From assembly GCA_029378245.1 (NCBI GenBank), contig JARKIF010000018.1, forward strand, positions 496,001 through 560,000: 64,000 nucleotides of DNA. The letters run 5' to 3'. The notes beneath the pieces are model-generated. The model was not told where the DNA came from. It did no database searches and saw only the letters and a program-made list of their open reading frames with translations. The position numbers and the translations under genes are program-made. The first letter of the stretch is position 1. Every line of letters starts with the position of its first letter. This document shows, in pieces, positions 50,332 to 62,085 of the stretch. Source of the stretch: Roridomyces roridus (taxonomy: Eukaryota; Basidiomycota; Agaricomycetes; Agaricales; Mycenaceae).

Positions 50332-52121
50332 ATGACTTCAACCAATTTTACCATCGACAACATCAACCCTTTAATTATATACAATCCAGCAGCTCTCTGG
50401 ACAGAGGGAAGCAAAACATTAGATCCTTTGGCATCCTCGTGCGTGCCTTTTCTTCTCACACGACTATCCCTGACTGGCACAAAAAGATATTCCAACGGCG
50501 GGACCTTCACTCTTTGCACCACAAAAGACAGTTCGGCCTCCTTCACTTTCAATGGCACCCAAGTCTTCGTACACGGCGCGAAGAGATCGAATCACGGTCC
50601 GTCGTCCTCTCAGTATAATATTCTTCCGCTCAAGCTCACCTTGCCAGGCCCATATTCGGTCACCCTTGACGGAACCACCACACTCTTTGACGGCTTCTCC
50701 CAAGACGCCATCTTCGGTACTCTATTCGTCTCCCCCATCCTCAACTTTGGCACGCACACCGTCAAGGTCACCAACCAGTTGAACGATACAAATCTACCAT
50801 TCCTCGACATTGACTTTATAACATGGACGACTATCGTGTCGGCCTCTGGTCAGACTACTGCAAAAGAGGACACGGACCCAGCCTTCACCTACCAACCCGC
50901 TACTCAATGGGGAACAGACCTTTCATCGGCGGTCCTTACAGGTTTCAGCAGCAACAACGGCCAGTCAGTATTTCCGAGATATAAACTATTCCGCCCGCTG
51001 AGCGCTGATGAATGATCCAGCGTCACCCAAGCTACGGGCGCATCCGCAAGCTTGGCATTCACGGGCAGCTCCATCGCAGTCTTTGGCTCCGTGGGACCCA
51101 CCCTGTCCCCGTACACCGTCACTCTCGATGGCATCCCCGCCGGCAGCTTCAACGCGACCAAGCAAGACTACACCGCGCAGGTTGCTTTGTATAGCGCCTC
51201 CAACCTCGGCGATGGGAACCACACCATCGAGCTAAAGGCTACGCCTGCCAGCCCCGGCCAGTTCTTTGCGATTGATTTCGCCAATGTGGTACCTGCTGAT
51301 GCCCTTGGTTCTACCACCTCTGTCTCCAGCGGTGCCGGTACCAGTACCTCTGCGCCTACCAGTACACCGAACAACCAAAGCGGAGGATCAAAGTCAAAGT
51401 ACGTTCCCTAAATCATAATGCTTGCCGGAATCTAACAACTACTCCCAGCATCGGCGCAATCGTCGGCGGTGTCGTAGGAGGCATCATCGTCCTAGCTCTC
51501 CTCGTCTTATTCTTATTCCTCCTCCGGAGACGAGGAAACCGGTCGAACAACCTCCCCTCCGCTCTCGGGAATGATGAGGACAAATTCTACGCCCAACCAC
51601 CGCCACCAGCTCCGACTCCATACGTCGCTCCAGCGAACAACTATACCCGGACCAGCCTCTCCAGCTCCGCCGCCCACTCCAACTACGACTCCAACTACAG
51701 CTCGCAAACCAACCTCGTCGGTGGCCAGTACGCCGCCTCATCATCAGCATCAGCATCCTCCCCACCACCCGTCCCAGCTCTCCGGAATCCCTGGTCCACC
51801 ACCGGGCATTCCAGCGATAACAACGTGTTCCCAGGCCAAAGAACATTCCGCACCGTCAACGGCTCCTCTAGCGCCTCCGAGCCAGATCGCGATCACGAGA
51901 TGGAAATGGAAATGTCCTCGGTTTACTCCTCCGGTGCCGCAGGACTCGGTGCTGGGGGCGGCAATCGCAGCCGCAAAGACACGCCCCTCCCCCTCCCACC
52001 CACGGCCAACATGCCGCTCCCCATCGGGACGAGCCGCATGTTTGTCCCTGGTCGAGAACAAGATTTTGGCCCACTCCCGCCGGATTACGAGCAGGCCACG
52101 GAGCCGTATCGTGGTGCATAA
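50332..52121 (+). CDS. Single-pass membrane protein, tandem copy 1
   Basis: Two similar beta-rich extracellular-type domains (SYSVTLDGTTTLFDGF near 50660; YTVTLDGIPAGSFNATKQDY near 51110), a Thr/Ser-rich stalk (SSGAGTSTSAPTST), a membrane segment of over 20 residues (IVGGVVGGIIVLALLVLFLFLL near 51450-51520, given here in two overlapping parts by position) and a Pro/Ser-rich cytoplasmic tail ending DFGPLPPDYEQATEPYRGA. No classical signal peptide is evident after MTSTNFTIDNINPLIIY. Three to four exons. The layout is typical of basidiomycete Axl2/SKG6-like surface proteins of unknown ligand. Copy 2 lies 900 nt downstream. Confidence 0.75.
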
Positions 52122-52194
52122 CACCTTTTTTTCGTTCGTCTTCGTCTTCGCTATTATATCCACGGACCCATGTACTGCTGCTATAAAAGTACAC

Positions 52195-52246
52195 CTCATA
52201 TAAGAAATATTACACACAACTACTCGGGCAGCTGGATATCGAAATG
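52195..52246 (-). pseudogene. Duplicated 3' end of the kelch gene
   Basis: The text around 52225-52246 (ACTACTCGGGCAGCTGGATA...) equals the last codons and stop of the kelch gene at 54649-54675, and the flank TATAAAAGTACACCTC is also shared. Identity stops abruptly at about 52247. This is a truncated leftover of the neighbouring gene carried along when the membrane protein gene was duplicated. Confidence 0.8.
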
Positions 52247-52800
52247 CGCTGCGGAGCGAGAGCCCTCCAAGTGGAAACGTAAGCGTCCTGGGCGTAAGGC
52301 TGGGGACGAGGACGATGCCGACAAAGCTGATGGGATGGTGATTGATGGCGAGGACTCGGAGGTACAATTTGGGCATTCCGTCTTCTCATTGATCTTCCTC
52401 AGCTCGCCGAAACGCTAACTGCCAAGACGAATCCTAAACCGGGAAAAACACGGACTCAAGTGACCGGTAAAGTGGCGGGCAAGCCGAAGCCGAAACCGAA
52501 GGCGCAGCCTAGCAAGAAAGCGAAGAAACAAGGGTCCTCTGAATCTCCAATTAACGCAGTCCCTGCAGACCCGCCCACCGCGCCGCCAAAGAAGGATAAA
52601 GCGCGTGTATGTCTCTGATTCTACTTAAACGGACTGGGTACCGCTCATCGTCATCACCCCCAGGCTAAAAGTAGTACAATCTGGCTTTTTTTCGGTCGAC
52701 AATCCAGAACCCGACAAGAAATACGTATTATACTACCGATGCAACCTGGGTAATCAGACCGTCGCTCCCGTTAACCCAAGATTCCGACGGGAACTCGTAA
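52247..52800 (+). pseudogene. Spliceable Lys-rich gene fragment, possible transposase relic
   Basis: Inserted between the duplicate units. A frame reads EREPSKWKRKRPGRKAGDED...MVIDGEDSE to a GTACAA donor at about 52361; after CCTCAG it continues LAETLTAKTNPKPGK and a Lys/Pro-rich run to DKAR, donor GTATGT at about 52607; after CCCCCAG it reads AKSSTIWLFF and then a frame change to VDNPEPDKKYVLYYRCNLGN. The final text loosely resembles a BED-type zinc finger start as in hAT transposases. No start codon or remaining gene body is seen. The origin is a guess. Confidence 0.4.
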
Positions 52801-53003
52801 GTCGCTTTTTACTCCTTGGGCTAGGGATTACTCACGAAGGGAATGCAGCGCTTTACTGTGGGACCGCCGTGATTCAATCTTCCCGCCGATTCCATTCCGC
52901 CTATCAATCAAGATAAGTTGCTAGCAGCGCCGGGTAATACCCTTCTTCCTTACCCACCGCCAAGTGCGCGACTCCTTGCTGAGGTAGTGCCTTTGTGCCT
53001 ACC

Positions 53004-54552
53004 ATGACTTCAACCAATTTCACCATCGACAATATCAACCCTTTGATTATATACAATCCGGCAGCTCTCTGGATAGAGGGAAGCAAAACATTAGATCCTT
53101 CGGCATCCTCGTGCGTGCCCTTTTCATCTCACACAACTATCCTGACTGGCAAAAGATATTCCAACGGCGGGACCTTTACTGTTTGCACCACAAAAGACAG
53201 TTCAGCCTCCTTCACTTTTAATGGCACTCAAGTCTTCGTACACGGCGCGAAGAGATCGAATCACGGTCCGTCCTCTCCGGATGATTCTTCCGCTCAAGCT
53301 CACCTTGCCAGGCCCATATTCGGTCACCCTTGACGGAACCACCACGCTCTTTGACGGCTTCTCCCAAGGCGCCATCGTAGGTACTCTATTCGTCTCCCCC
53401 GTCCTCAACTTTGGCACGCACATCGTCACTGTCTCCAACCAGTTGAACGATACAAGTCGACCATACCTCGACATTGACTTTATAACATGGACGACTATCG
53501 TGTCGGCCTCTGGTCAGACCACTGCAAAAGAGGACACGGACCCAGCCTTCACCTACCAACCCGCTACTCAATGGGGAACAGACCTTTCATCGGCGCTCCT
53601 TACGGGTTTCAGCTCCAACAACGGACAGTACGTCTTCCGAACTGTAAATCGTAATGCCCGCTGATGAATGATCCAGCGTCACCCAAGCTACGGGAGCGTC
53701 CGCGAGCTTGGCATTCACGGGGAGCTCCATCGCAGTCTTTGGCTCCGTGGGACCCAATCTGTCCCCGTACACCGTCACCCTCGATGGCATTCCCGCCGGC
53801 AGCTTCAACGCGACCAAGCAAGACTACACCGCGCAGGTGGCTTTGTATAGCGCCTCCAACCTCGGCGATGGGAACCACACCATCGAGCTAAAGGCTACTC
53901 CTGCCAGCCCCGGCCAGTTCTTTGTGATTGATTTCGCCAATGTGGTACCTGCTGCTGCGATTGGTTCTACCACCTCTGTGTCTGCGGGCACCGGTACCAG
54001 TACACCGAACAACCAAAGGGGAGGATCACCAAAGTCAAAGTGAGCTCCCTCAATCATAATGCTTGCCGGAATTCAACGACTACTCACAGCATCGGCCCAA
54101 TCATCGGTGGTGTCGTAGGAGGCATCGTCGTCCTAGCCCTCCGGAGGCAAGGAAGCCGGTCGAAGAACAACCTCCCCTCCGCTCTTGGCAATGAGGACAA
54201 ATTCCATGTCCAGCCACTAATACCACCAGCCCCGACTCCGTACCCATCCGCCGCCCACTCCCACTCCCACTCCTACTCCATCTCCCAATCTCAGCCCTAC
54301 GCCGCCTCAGCATCAGCATCAGCATCAGCATCAGCATCAGCTTCAGCATCAGCATCCCTCCCACCGCTCGAACCGCCTCGGGGCGGCAACTCTTCGGGCC
54401 GTAGAAAAGGCATGCCCCTCCCCCTCCCGCCCACGGCCAACGTGCCGCTCCCCATCGGGACGAGTCGCCTGTACGTCCCTGGGCGAGAACAAGATTTTGG
54501 CCCACTCCCGCCTGATTACGAGCAGGCTACGGAGCCGTATCGTGGTACATAA
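53004..54552 (+). CDS. Single-pass membrane protein, tandem copy 2 (shortened TM)
   Basis: Same start (MTSTNFTIDNINPLIIYNPA), two similar beta-rich domains and same C-terminus (DFGPLPPDYEQATEPYRGT) as copy 1. Differences: a clean 24-nt deletion removes 8 hydrophobic residues, so the membrane segment reads IIGGVVGGIVVLALRRQG near 54100-54150; the stalk lost SAPTST; the tail lost a block between SQPYAAS and SLPPLEPP, where a Ser-Ala dipeptide run has expanded instead. The reading frame is kept throughout. With only about 14-16 hydrophobic residues the segment may not span the plasma membrane well. Confidence 0.7.
54300..54357 (+). repeat. GCATCA microsatellite coding for Ser-Ala
   Basis: About nine near-perfect units of the hexamer GCATCA inside the cytoplasmic tail of copy 2. 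Copy 1 has only a short version (TCATCAGCATCAGCATCC near 51740). Being a hexamer it keeps frame when it changes length. Confidence 0.85.
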
Positions 54553-54648
54553 CACTTTTTTTCGTCTTAGCTATCATATCCACGGACCCATGTACTGCTG
54601 CTATAAAAGTACACCTCACATAAGTAAATATTACACACACACACACAA

Positions 54649-56061
54649 CTACTCGGGCAGCTGGATATCGAAATGCGTGACCTGGGGGAGGTACGCTGCC
54701 GCCGCGAGGTCGAGGATATGCACCTCGTCAAACGGCGTAGACCCGTTGAACCCACCGAAAAGAAAGAGTCGACTGTCAGCTTGGAGTGTAACGTGGTACC
54801 CCCGCGCGGTGGGTGCCCGCCCCAGGGTATTTCGCGGCTCGAATGCTAGGGAGACTGGTGCGAGGGTGAGAACGCTAAGTAAGAGGCGGAGGTAGACTCA
54901 CCGAGGTTGAAGAGGAGGAGGTCAGGTCTGTATCGCGTGCCGTCGTGCCCGCCGACGATGAAGAGATACGACCCGACCTGTGTCGATGTATGCGAGAGCC
55001 GGCGATGCGGAGTCTCGACGATGAGCTTCGTCCACCGTAGCGTATCTAGAGTCCCGTTAAAACGCCAGTCAATGAATCACGAGCGACGCACCGAGATTGA
55101 GACACCATATATCGTTAAAGCAGTCCTTCCCATCGCTGCCGCCTACGACGATCATAATATTGCCAATGAGGTTAGCCGTGTGGTACCCCCGATGACTGGG
55201 TTTGCGACCGATAGTCTGCAGCTCCTCCCATCGTAATTTGGACATATTCGAGACATCCAGCGTCCACACGTCGTTCAACGCAGTCATCCCATTCCCACCT
55301 CCAAACATGTAAATCTTGCCGTGGTACAGCACACCCGTATGAGCGCGTCGTGGGGGTGGTTTTGGACCAGAGACGACAGGCCTCGTCCAGCGACGCGTAA
55401 TGGTATCGAGGATGTAGACCGAATCGTAGTACGTCGAGCCCTGGCCGCCGCCGTAGATGACAATCTTGCGGTCCACCAGCGTAGCGGTATGTGCACGCGA
55501 AGGCGGTGGCATATCGCCCATCGTCTCTGGACGCGACCATTGCATCGTTTCGGTATCGAAACAAAAGATGTCCCTGGAACACTCCTTGTCGTCGCATCCG
55601 CCGAATAACCACGCCGTAGTGTCGACGAGAGTCACGGTATGGGCGCGCATGGTGCGCATTGGTATGACGCCAAAGACGGGCGCTTTAGACCAGTAGAGCA
55701 TCGTGCTGGGTGCAGCCTCGACATCGTTGTCGTGTGGCAGTCTAGGACTGCTTCGTATACGTTGCAGCGTGCCAGCGACCCTAGGAGACTTGCCGCCTTC
55801 GCCACGCGGGGTTGAAGGAAGGGCAGATGACGAGTTGGACGAAGTCCGACGTGCAGAGGTGCTCCCGTCTGCTGCAGAGGTTCTGCCAAGAGTCCTGATA
55901 CTGGCAGCCTTGCGAGAGGTCGGGGCACCGCGTAGGCTAGAGGGAGAGCCTGAGGGTGTGGGATATTCTTCTTCGAGCACGTCGTCCATGCTGCGGTTGT
56001 TCATGTCGGCCTCCTTCTCCTCAAAGGTCGAGTGCAAGGCAGGGGAGAGCAACCCGCTCAT
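54649..56061 (-). CDS. Kelch-repeat protein
   Basis: Start chosen at ATG 56061 (MSGLLSPALHSTFEEKE). A Ser/Pro-rich N-terminal part (about residues 20-105) is followed by a six-blade kelch propeller: AHTVTLVDTTAWLFGGCDD, AHTATLVDRKIVIYGGGQG, AHTGVLYHGKIYMFGGGNG, YHTANLIGNIMIVVGGSDG, then after an intron LSHTSTQVGSYLFIVGGHDG, and after another YHVTLQADSRLFLFGGFNG. It ends HFDIQLPE at 54649. Three exons. Resembles fungal kelch proteins of cell-polarity type, but no partner-binding region is recognised. Its 3' end is duplicated at 52195-52246. Convergent with membrane protein copy 2, 96 nt apart. Confidence 0.88.
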
Positions 56062-57989
56062 TTTTCTTCCGCGATTGCGACGCAAAGGCAATTTAGCCGC
56101 GCTACGTCCAAATCGAGCGACTCAACGCCCGTCAAAATTTTCATTTTCTGTTCTACTCCTCGACGTCCACTCGCCCTGCTTGAAAAGAAAAGGAACAGAA
56201 GGCCTCCCAAGACCACACTGTTTACTGACAAGGATCGTGTCACCATAATGTCTTGCCATGCCTACCGGGGTGGAAAATGGCCTCTGTCACCCAATTATAC
56301 CCTCGAAGCTTGTTACGCGGGACCCGCCCGAACCCCGTGAATACAAAACGCTACTTACAAAACGTCGGAACCGCGAAGTTACCCCACCTGTGATTCCTCC
56401 GCGTCCTTGGCGTCTTCCAAGGCCAGTGTCGACGAGTGGACAACGACTTGATTCGATGACCCTGATCCAATCCTGCCACAGACCCTGATTGTACTACACT
56501 CCAGTTCCGGACGTAAAGACTTCCTTTCAAACGCCGTCTTGAGCACGTCACCCTCGCACCACTGTTCTTGCTGCAATACCTTGATCTTGTTATCAGATTA
56601 TCTACGGTCTCGGCTTGTCGCTGCCGGTCTTAGGAAACAACACAACTCGCCCAATTGGTCCAGCCCATCTCGGAATCTCCCATTCCAAGATCCGTTTTTA
56701 TCTGGGGCCGGCATCTAAAAAGACTGGTCATGTGTGCAAAGTGACGCCATGGCCTACGCTAGTTTCTTCACTGTATAATTTTCTTCGCCTCCTGGAACCC
56801 GTATTCAAACTTTTTCCCCCCAACTGGCTCGACGGCATGTGATGCGGGTGGTGATGACGCCTTGACCGAACCTAATTTCTCGGCGCCTTTCCACTTTAAA
56901 AGCCGGCTTTCTGGGAGAATCATGTTTCCTACACTGCCCACCCCGTCCCCTTTGCATGTGCCTCGAAGAAGTGTACGATACAACCTCCTCCTCGATCCTT
57001 CTCTCTTTTCTCATCGTCTCCTCAGCGTTACCGATAGACATACAGCCTGCGGGGTACGTCGTGTCTCGTGCGCACATCCTTTCATTCACTCACGCGCCTC
57101 CACAGCACCTCGTCGTCATATATCCCACGGGCAATACGACAGATTGCGGGAACGGCCGATGCAAAACCTCGTCTGCGCACACACATACCGCCCCCGACTG
57201 CGGATGCGTCGCGGTGCGTCAAAATGTTGATTTCTTGTTCCGTCCGTGGGTTGTTGAAATCCAAACTCCAGCATCATAGATATGATCCTCGGATTCGGAA
57301 CGTATTCCGCACATTTTGCCCGACGTGCCAAGAGGCCATGGAGCCACCACCATCCTCGCACAGGCGGCGCTGATGGCAGTCTCCTTCAACTACCCATGTA
57401 CCGTAACTCATCCTCGTAATCCTTTCGTTCCATTTTTTGACGGAAAAAAATGTGACATGAATAGCAACAAGTTTGTACCTGAAATATTAAATCTCAGCAT
57501 AATTCTACCGACGAAAGGCCCACGGCCAACGGAACGGAAGCACAGCCGAGCCAATCAGCTTGAGCGGGACCGGAACATCTCCAGCTTTGTCTTGTTTGGT
57601 ATCCCCTTGTAGCGCCGCGCTGGGCGTTCTTATCGACCAGGTGCTCGATTCTGTCGGATAGACTCGACCAATCGGCGAAAAATACGAGTTGCAACAGGTT
57701 TCGAGGTGGTACGACTTTTAGGTTGTAAATTTACCACCACCACCTCGGTGTTCAACGAGCAGTGACAAGCGCTGACCGGATCCAAGAAAGGTACTATCTA
57801 TCTATCTATCCATCCATCCATCTCTGCGCTCGAGGTGGATATCTATCGACCCATGACCATCTTGGGATACCATTTATCCTGTGTGCGTACCCGGCCGCCG
57901 TACACTGTACAGGGACTTTCAACCACGCCATCATGACGAGTTGATGGCGCATCAATGTTGAATGTTGAATTTACAAACATTCGCTCCTT
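56062..57989. other. Long intergenic stretch, no firm gene
   Basis: About 1.9 kb. A 107-residue plus-strand frame at 56956-57279 has a hydrophobic start (SSSILLSFLIVSSALPI) and several Cys (TDCGNGRCK, DCGCVAV), which could be a small secreted protein, but support is weak. At about 57798-57826 there is a tetranucleotide microsatellite (CTAT then CCAT units). Nothing else recognised. Confidence 0.4.
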
Positions 57990-59994
57990 TCACTTCTTCC
58001 CCCCAACCAAATCCACCACCTCAACCCACTTCTTCGGCACGCCCCTCTTTTCCGTCAGATAATCCACTACAACCTTTGCCTGCTTACCCTGTACGAGGAC
58101 TTCGACGGTGCCTGTTGGCCCGCCAACGCGCGGGGATACTAAATACGAACGAGTGAGCAAGACAGACAGAGAAACAAAACAGAAAACTAACCACTTGTAG
58201 CCCCCGCACAAATCTTCCTCAACTCCTCACTCATCTCCTCCGCATCAACTACACCCTCCCCAAACGCCTCAAACCCACTCACAAGTGTACAAGCCTTGCG
58301 TCCCTGCCTCATTTTTACCTCCACGCGAATCGGCTTCAGTGCACCTTTTCTGTTCGAAGTTATGGAATTCGTCAGTGTCAGCGACATATTATGAATGAAA
58401 CCGCACTTGAGCACAACCTCCCTTCCACCCACCCGAACCTCATACCACGCCTGCATCCCATCCAACAGACCTTTCATCACCTCATCGCGCTTCATAAACT
58501 CCACCTCCTTCTGCGGTACGCCCTTCTTCGGCGGGGTAACCACAGCACCGAGGAGCAGGGGATCCAAGCCGACGTTCACATACGCCTGTTCCCGAGGGTT
58601 CACGAGTCCCTTGTCGGTGATATACGCGTTGAGGAGGGTCCGCAATTCGGTAGGTTCGTATAACGTTTTTGGGCTGTAAAAAAGTATCAAGATTATTCCG
58701 AACTGAAATCCAAACTGACCTCCCCCCAACACCTTCAACCCACCCAATCGTCCTCCCACTCGCCTTGCACAACTCCCTCACTTCAACTCTCCGCCCACCC
58801 TCTTCCTCCTTCTCCCGCTTCTTCTCCTCATTCACAGCCTTCTTGGCCGCCCTTGCCTCCACCTCGCCCAGCGTAACGAACCCCCGATGCGCAGCTACAC
58901 TCGGATGTCGCTCATCAACAACGGCAGTGACGAGTAACTCATTTTGCTTGGGCGCAGTCTTGCTGGTTAGTAATCCCGCCTTGTCCATGGCTTTGAGGAA
59001 CGCAGTCAGGGATTTGTGTGCGCTCGATTTGATGGTGATGTTTTGTGGGTTTCCGGGACCGATGTCAGAAGAATTCTCGGTGCCGGCACCGGGTGGGAGG
59101 ACCGAGTGCGGGAAGGCAGGTCGGAAGAGGAGGATGTATGTTTCGTAGAATACAGACGCAGAGAGGGGGAATGCGCTTGCTGGGATCTTCGTCGAGAGCG
59201 CTTGGAGGAGGGATGCTTGTAGGAGGGTCGATATTTCCGCTGGTGTGTACGCTGGTTGGGCGGTAATAGTCAGTTTGTCGACGGGAATCTCTTCATCTCC
59301 TTCGGCAGCTTCAGACTCCGGTTGATCCACCAATGCGGCCAACGGCCTCTGCTCCGGCATATCCTGCGGCTTGCCACCCATATCCCACAGAAAATCCTTC
59401 CACACGTGGAGCACAAACACCGCTTTCCCCTTCTCACCGTCCTGTATCCGATCCCCTGCCACCGCCATACGTCCCACCGCAAGCGGCACAGAGAGCGTAG
59501 CCCCGTTCTTGCTGCGATGTGTGTATTGACATACCGCGACGAGCTGTCCTTCCTTCAGATCCGATGGGTGGTGCACAACTACGTGCGTTCTCAATAACTT
59601 GGCAATTAAAGAGAGAAGAGATGAAACACTCACCACCAGGAATCATCAAATCCGCCCCACCCACCAAAATCGGGATAACAGCCGGCGGCGTCGACAAGAA
59701 CGGCAGCAGATCGGGGCGTTTCCAGAGCGTATACACACTGGGAATGAGCTCTTCCGATCCCTTGCCTAAGGAAAACCACAGGGGATCGGCGCTTGCCTCG
59801 GGAGAGAGGTAGGCTACGCCCGGCTCGTCGAGGTGGGTGTTGAATTTGATTGTGAGGATGCCTTCCGGGACGAGCGCGTCGCCGAGTTCGGGGTCGAGGG
59901 TGAAGGCGTCGATGACGCGTTGTTTGAGCTTTCGCCGATCAGAGCTGCGGAGCGGGGCGCTTGTCTTGAGGGTGTGAAGTGGCTTCTTGAACAT
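57990..59994 (-). CDS. TMA64: Translation factor eIF2D / Tma64
   Basis: Starts MFKKPLHTLKTSAPLRSSDRR, the usual eIF2D start. Domains in order: N-terminal/PUA module (VYTLWKRPDLLPFLSTPP, ILVGGADLMIPGVV, AVGRMAVAGD, HVWKDFLWDMGGK), winged-helix part (ITIKSSAHKSLTAFLKAMDKAGLL near 59030), SWIB-like region (LYEPTELRTLLNAYITDKGLV) and C-terminal SUI1 domain (IRVEVKMRQGRKACTLVSGFEAF; KQAKVVVDYLTEKRGVPKKWVEV) ending LVGGKK at 57990. Four introns near 59590-59635, 58680-58730, 58350-58410 and 58140-58195. It works on the 40S ribosome in GTP-independent tRNA delivery and recycling of post-termination subunits. Intact. The GH5 gene ends 102 nt upstream on the same strand. Confidence 0.92.
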
Positions 59995-60096
59995 GGTCGG
60001 AGGGAGAGACTCGGAGCCGCGATGATGGAAATTGATTTGTACGTGTGTGGTATGCCGATCAAATGTGCTTTCTTCTCGACCACAACAACCTCGCCT

Positions 60097-61929
60097 CTAA
60101 TCTACCACATACGCATCACAAACATGCTCATCCCAATACTCTGCCGGATCCCTCGTCAAATACCCCAATTTCACGCCGTTGATATACGACCACTGCCCCG
60201 TCTTGTTCGCTGCAGCATCGCTGTCCTCAATCTTAAAGTTCCAAAACAACCACCCCGCGCCCTTGCTATACGCCATCTTCTGAGCGTCGGCCCATTGGCG
60301 CAGGAACTCATCGGTTGCATTAAACTCTGTCGCGAGGCCCCATTCGCCGAACCAAAGCGGGGTATCTCCCAGTGCGGCGTCGGCTTGGAGCCGATTCAGG
60401 TCTGTGCTTCTGAGGAACGCGTCAGGGCGGAAAAGGGATTAGCTTACTGCATATACTCGTCAGGTACGCATCGGGCGTCGCTGCTGCTACTCCCTTTAAT
60501 AGCATCAGCCTTGCTCCGAAGGAATGCGATGAAGGCTCACCCCGAAACTGTAATACAGGTGATTGTCGAAGCCCGCTCGCCCTTGTACTGCATCGATCGG
60601 ATTCGACGGGTTGTTGTACTGCCAGTTGACGTCCATGAAGCTGCCGCGTTGGCATCAGTCCAGTCTCAATCACAAGTTCAACACGCACTTGACGATTAAT
60701 CCATCTCCCGGCGCCCTATAAGGCCCCTGCCCACCGATTTCAACTTGCATATCCTCAAGTATTCCCGCCGCCTCTTGCATCGCTGCCCTTATCGGCCAAT
60801 TTTGTGCATCAGTACACGCCTTGCTCATCGTTGCATTCAACGTGGGCCCAACCGCGTTCTCAATTCCCCTTACGACGCCTACAAAGTACTTCTGGAAATA
60901 AATCCCCATACCCAGGTGTCTTGCTCGCATCCATGAGCGGTTCGTTCACCGCTTCGATCGCGACGACGGGGGAGAACGACGTGTCGAAGTAAGTGAGGGC
61001 GGTGATGACGGCTGTCCATGCGAGGGCGCGGTGATAGTTTTCTGGTGTCTGGAGGATCTCCCTTGGGCTTTGGAACAGGGACTTTGAACTGGTACGTACG
61101 TAAAACTGCACATCGTCGGTGCACTTTCCAGTGAAAAGCTGCATCGATGCTTGGACCCCTGGTAACGCATGATGATCCAAAATAACCGCTATCCCCGCGT
61201 CGTCGAGCATCTCAAGGCCTCTCTTCTGCCCGTCCCATGAGCCGAGCTTGGTTTCTTCAAGATGAAGAAAGAACACACACCAAATGCGCCATCCCGCCCT
61301 TTGGAAAATACTCTGTATTCGGGTCGACGAGGTCCTCGACTATCCAGTATCCCAACTACAGGCAAGAAGTTCTGTCTTGCTTCCACGAGGGAAAACATAC
61401 TTACAGGTACGCGTACGGTGTTGATTCCGAGATCGACAAAGTCGTCGACGTCGGATTGGGTGAACCAAGTCCTCCTGTGCGCGCGGTTCATTATTATTCG
61501 TTTGATAGACTGAAGGGAAACTGGACCAGTGATTGTCAAACAAGTCGTCCACTTCGTCGGGGTAGTTCTGGGCTAGGTCGCTAATGTTTTCGTGCGTTAA
61601 CAACTAATAGAGAGGCGAACTAGTGGGCTTACAATTCCCCTGACATACAGTCCCGACAGTCGGTGCATATCTCTCCGCCCATGTCCAACCATTCTGTGGT
61701 GGGTGTCGGACGTTGAATTGGAATTGGAGCTTGATATATGGACCCACGCACCTTGTGGGCACATCCACGATTCGAGGACGAGCCTGGCCCGCTCCTCAGT
61801 AGTTATAGGGAGGGAGGAAGAGACGACGCACCAGCCTCCAAGGTTGACGCCGTATATCTTGGGCGGGAGGCTCGCTGTGGACAGCAGGACGTAGGAGAGG
61901 AGGAAGGAGAGTGCTAGACGTATTTGCAT
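60097..61929 (-). CDS. GH5 exo-beta-1,3-glucanase-like, secreted
   Basis: Signal peptide MQIRLALSFLLSYVLLSTAS, then PPKIYGVNLGGW, continued after introns by LVLESWMCPQ, DFVDLGINTVRVPV, YWIVEDLV, GIAVILDHHALPGVQASMQLFTGKC, the acid/base Glu in VVAIEAVNEPLMD near 60940, DNHLYYSFG, and the nucleophile Glu in PLWFGEWGLA near 60340. It ends CDAYVVD at 60097. At least ten small exons. The fold and motif order match fungal GH5 glucan 1,3-beta-glucosidases that trim cell-wall glucan. All catalytic residues I can place are present. Exact exon edges are not certain. Confidence 0.85.
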
Positions 61930-62085
61930 CGTGGTGAGCCAGGCGAGAACGAGGGCTTTTCACTAGTATTCTGGGCAGCCGATTAGGTCCCGCTAGTCCC
62001 ACTAGAGCCGCCCAGAAGAAGATGAATTGACGATGCTCGCGGACTCGAGGCAACCACATGGTTCGAGTATTTATTACGTCCCATC

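Noticed and set aside
56062..56091. Kelch protein start at 56091
   Set aside because: That codon is TTG; the first ATG in frame is at 56061.
57798..57826. Tetranucleotide run considered as a regulatory element
   Set aside because: Simple CTAT/CCAT microsatellite with no adjacent gene start.
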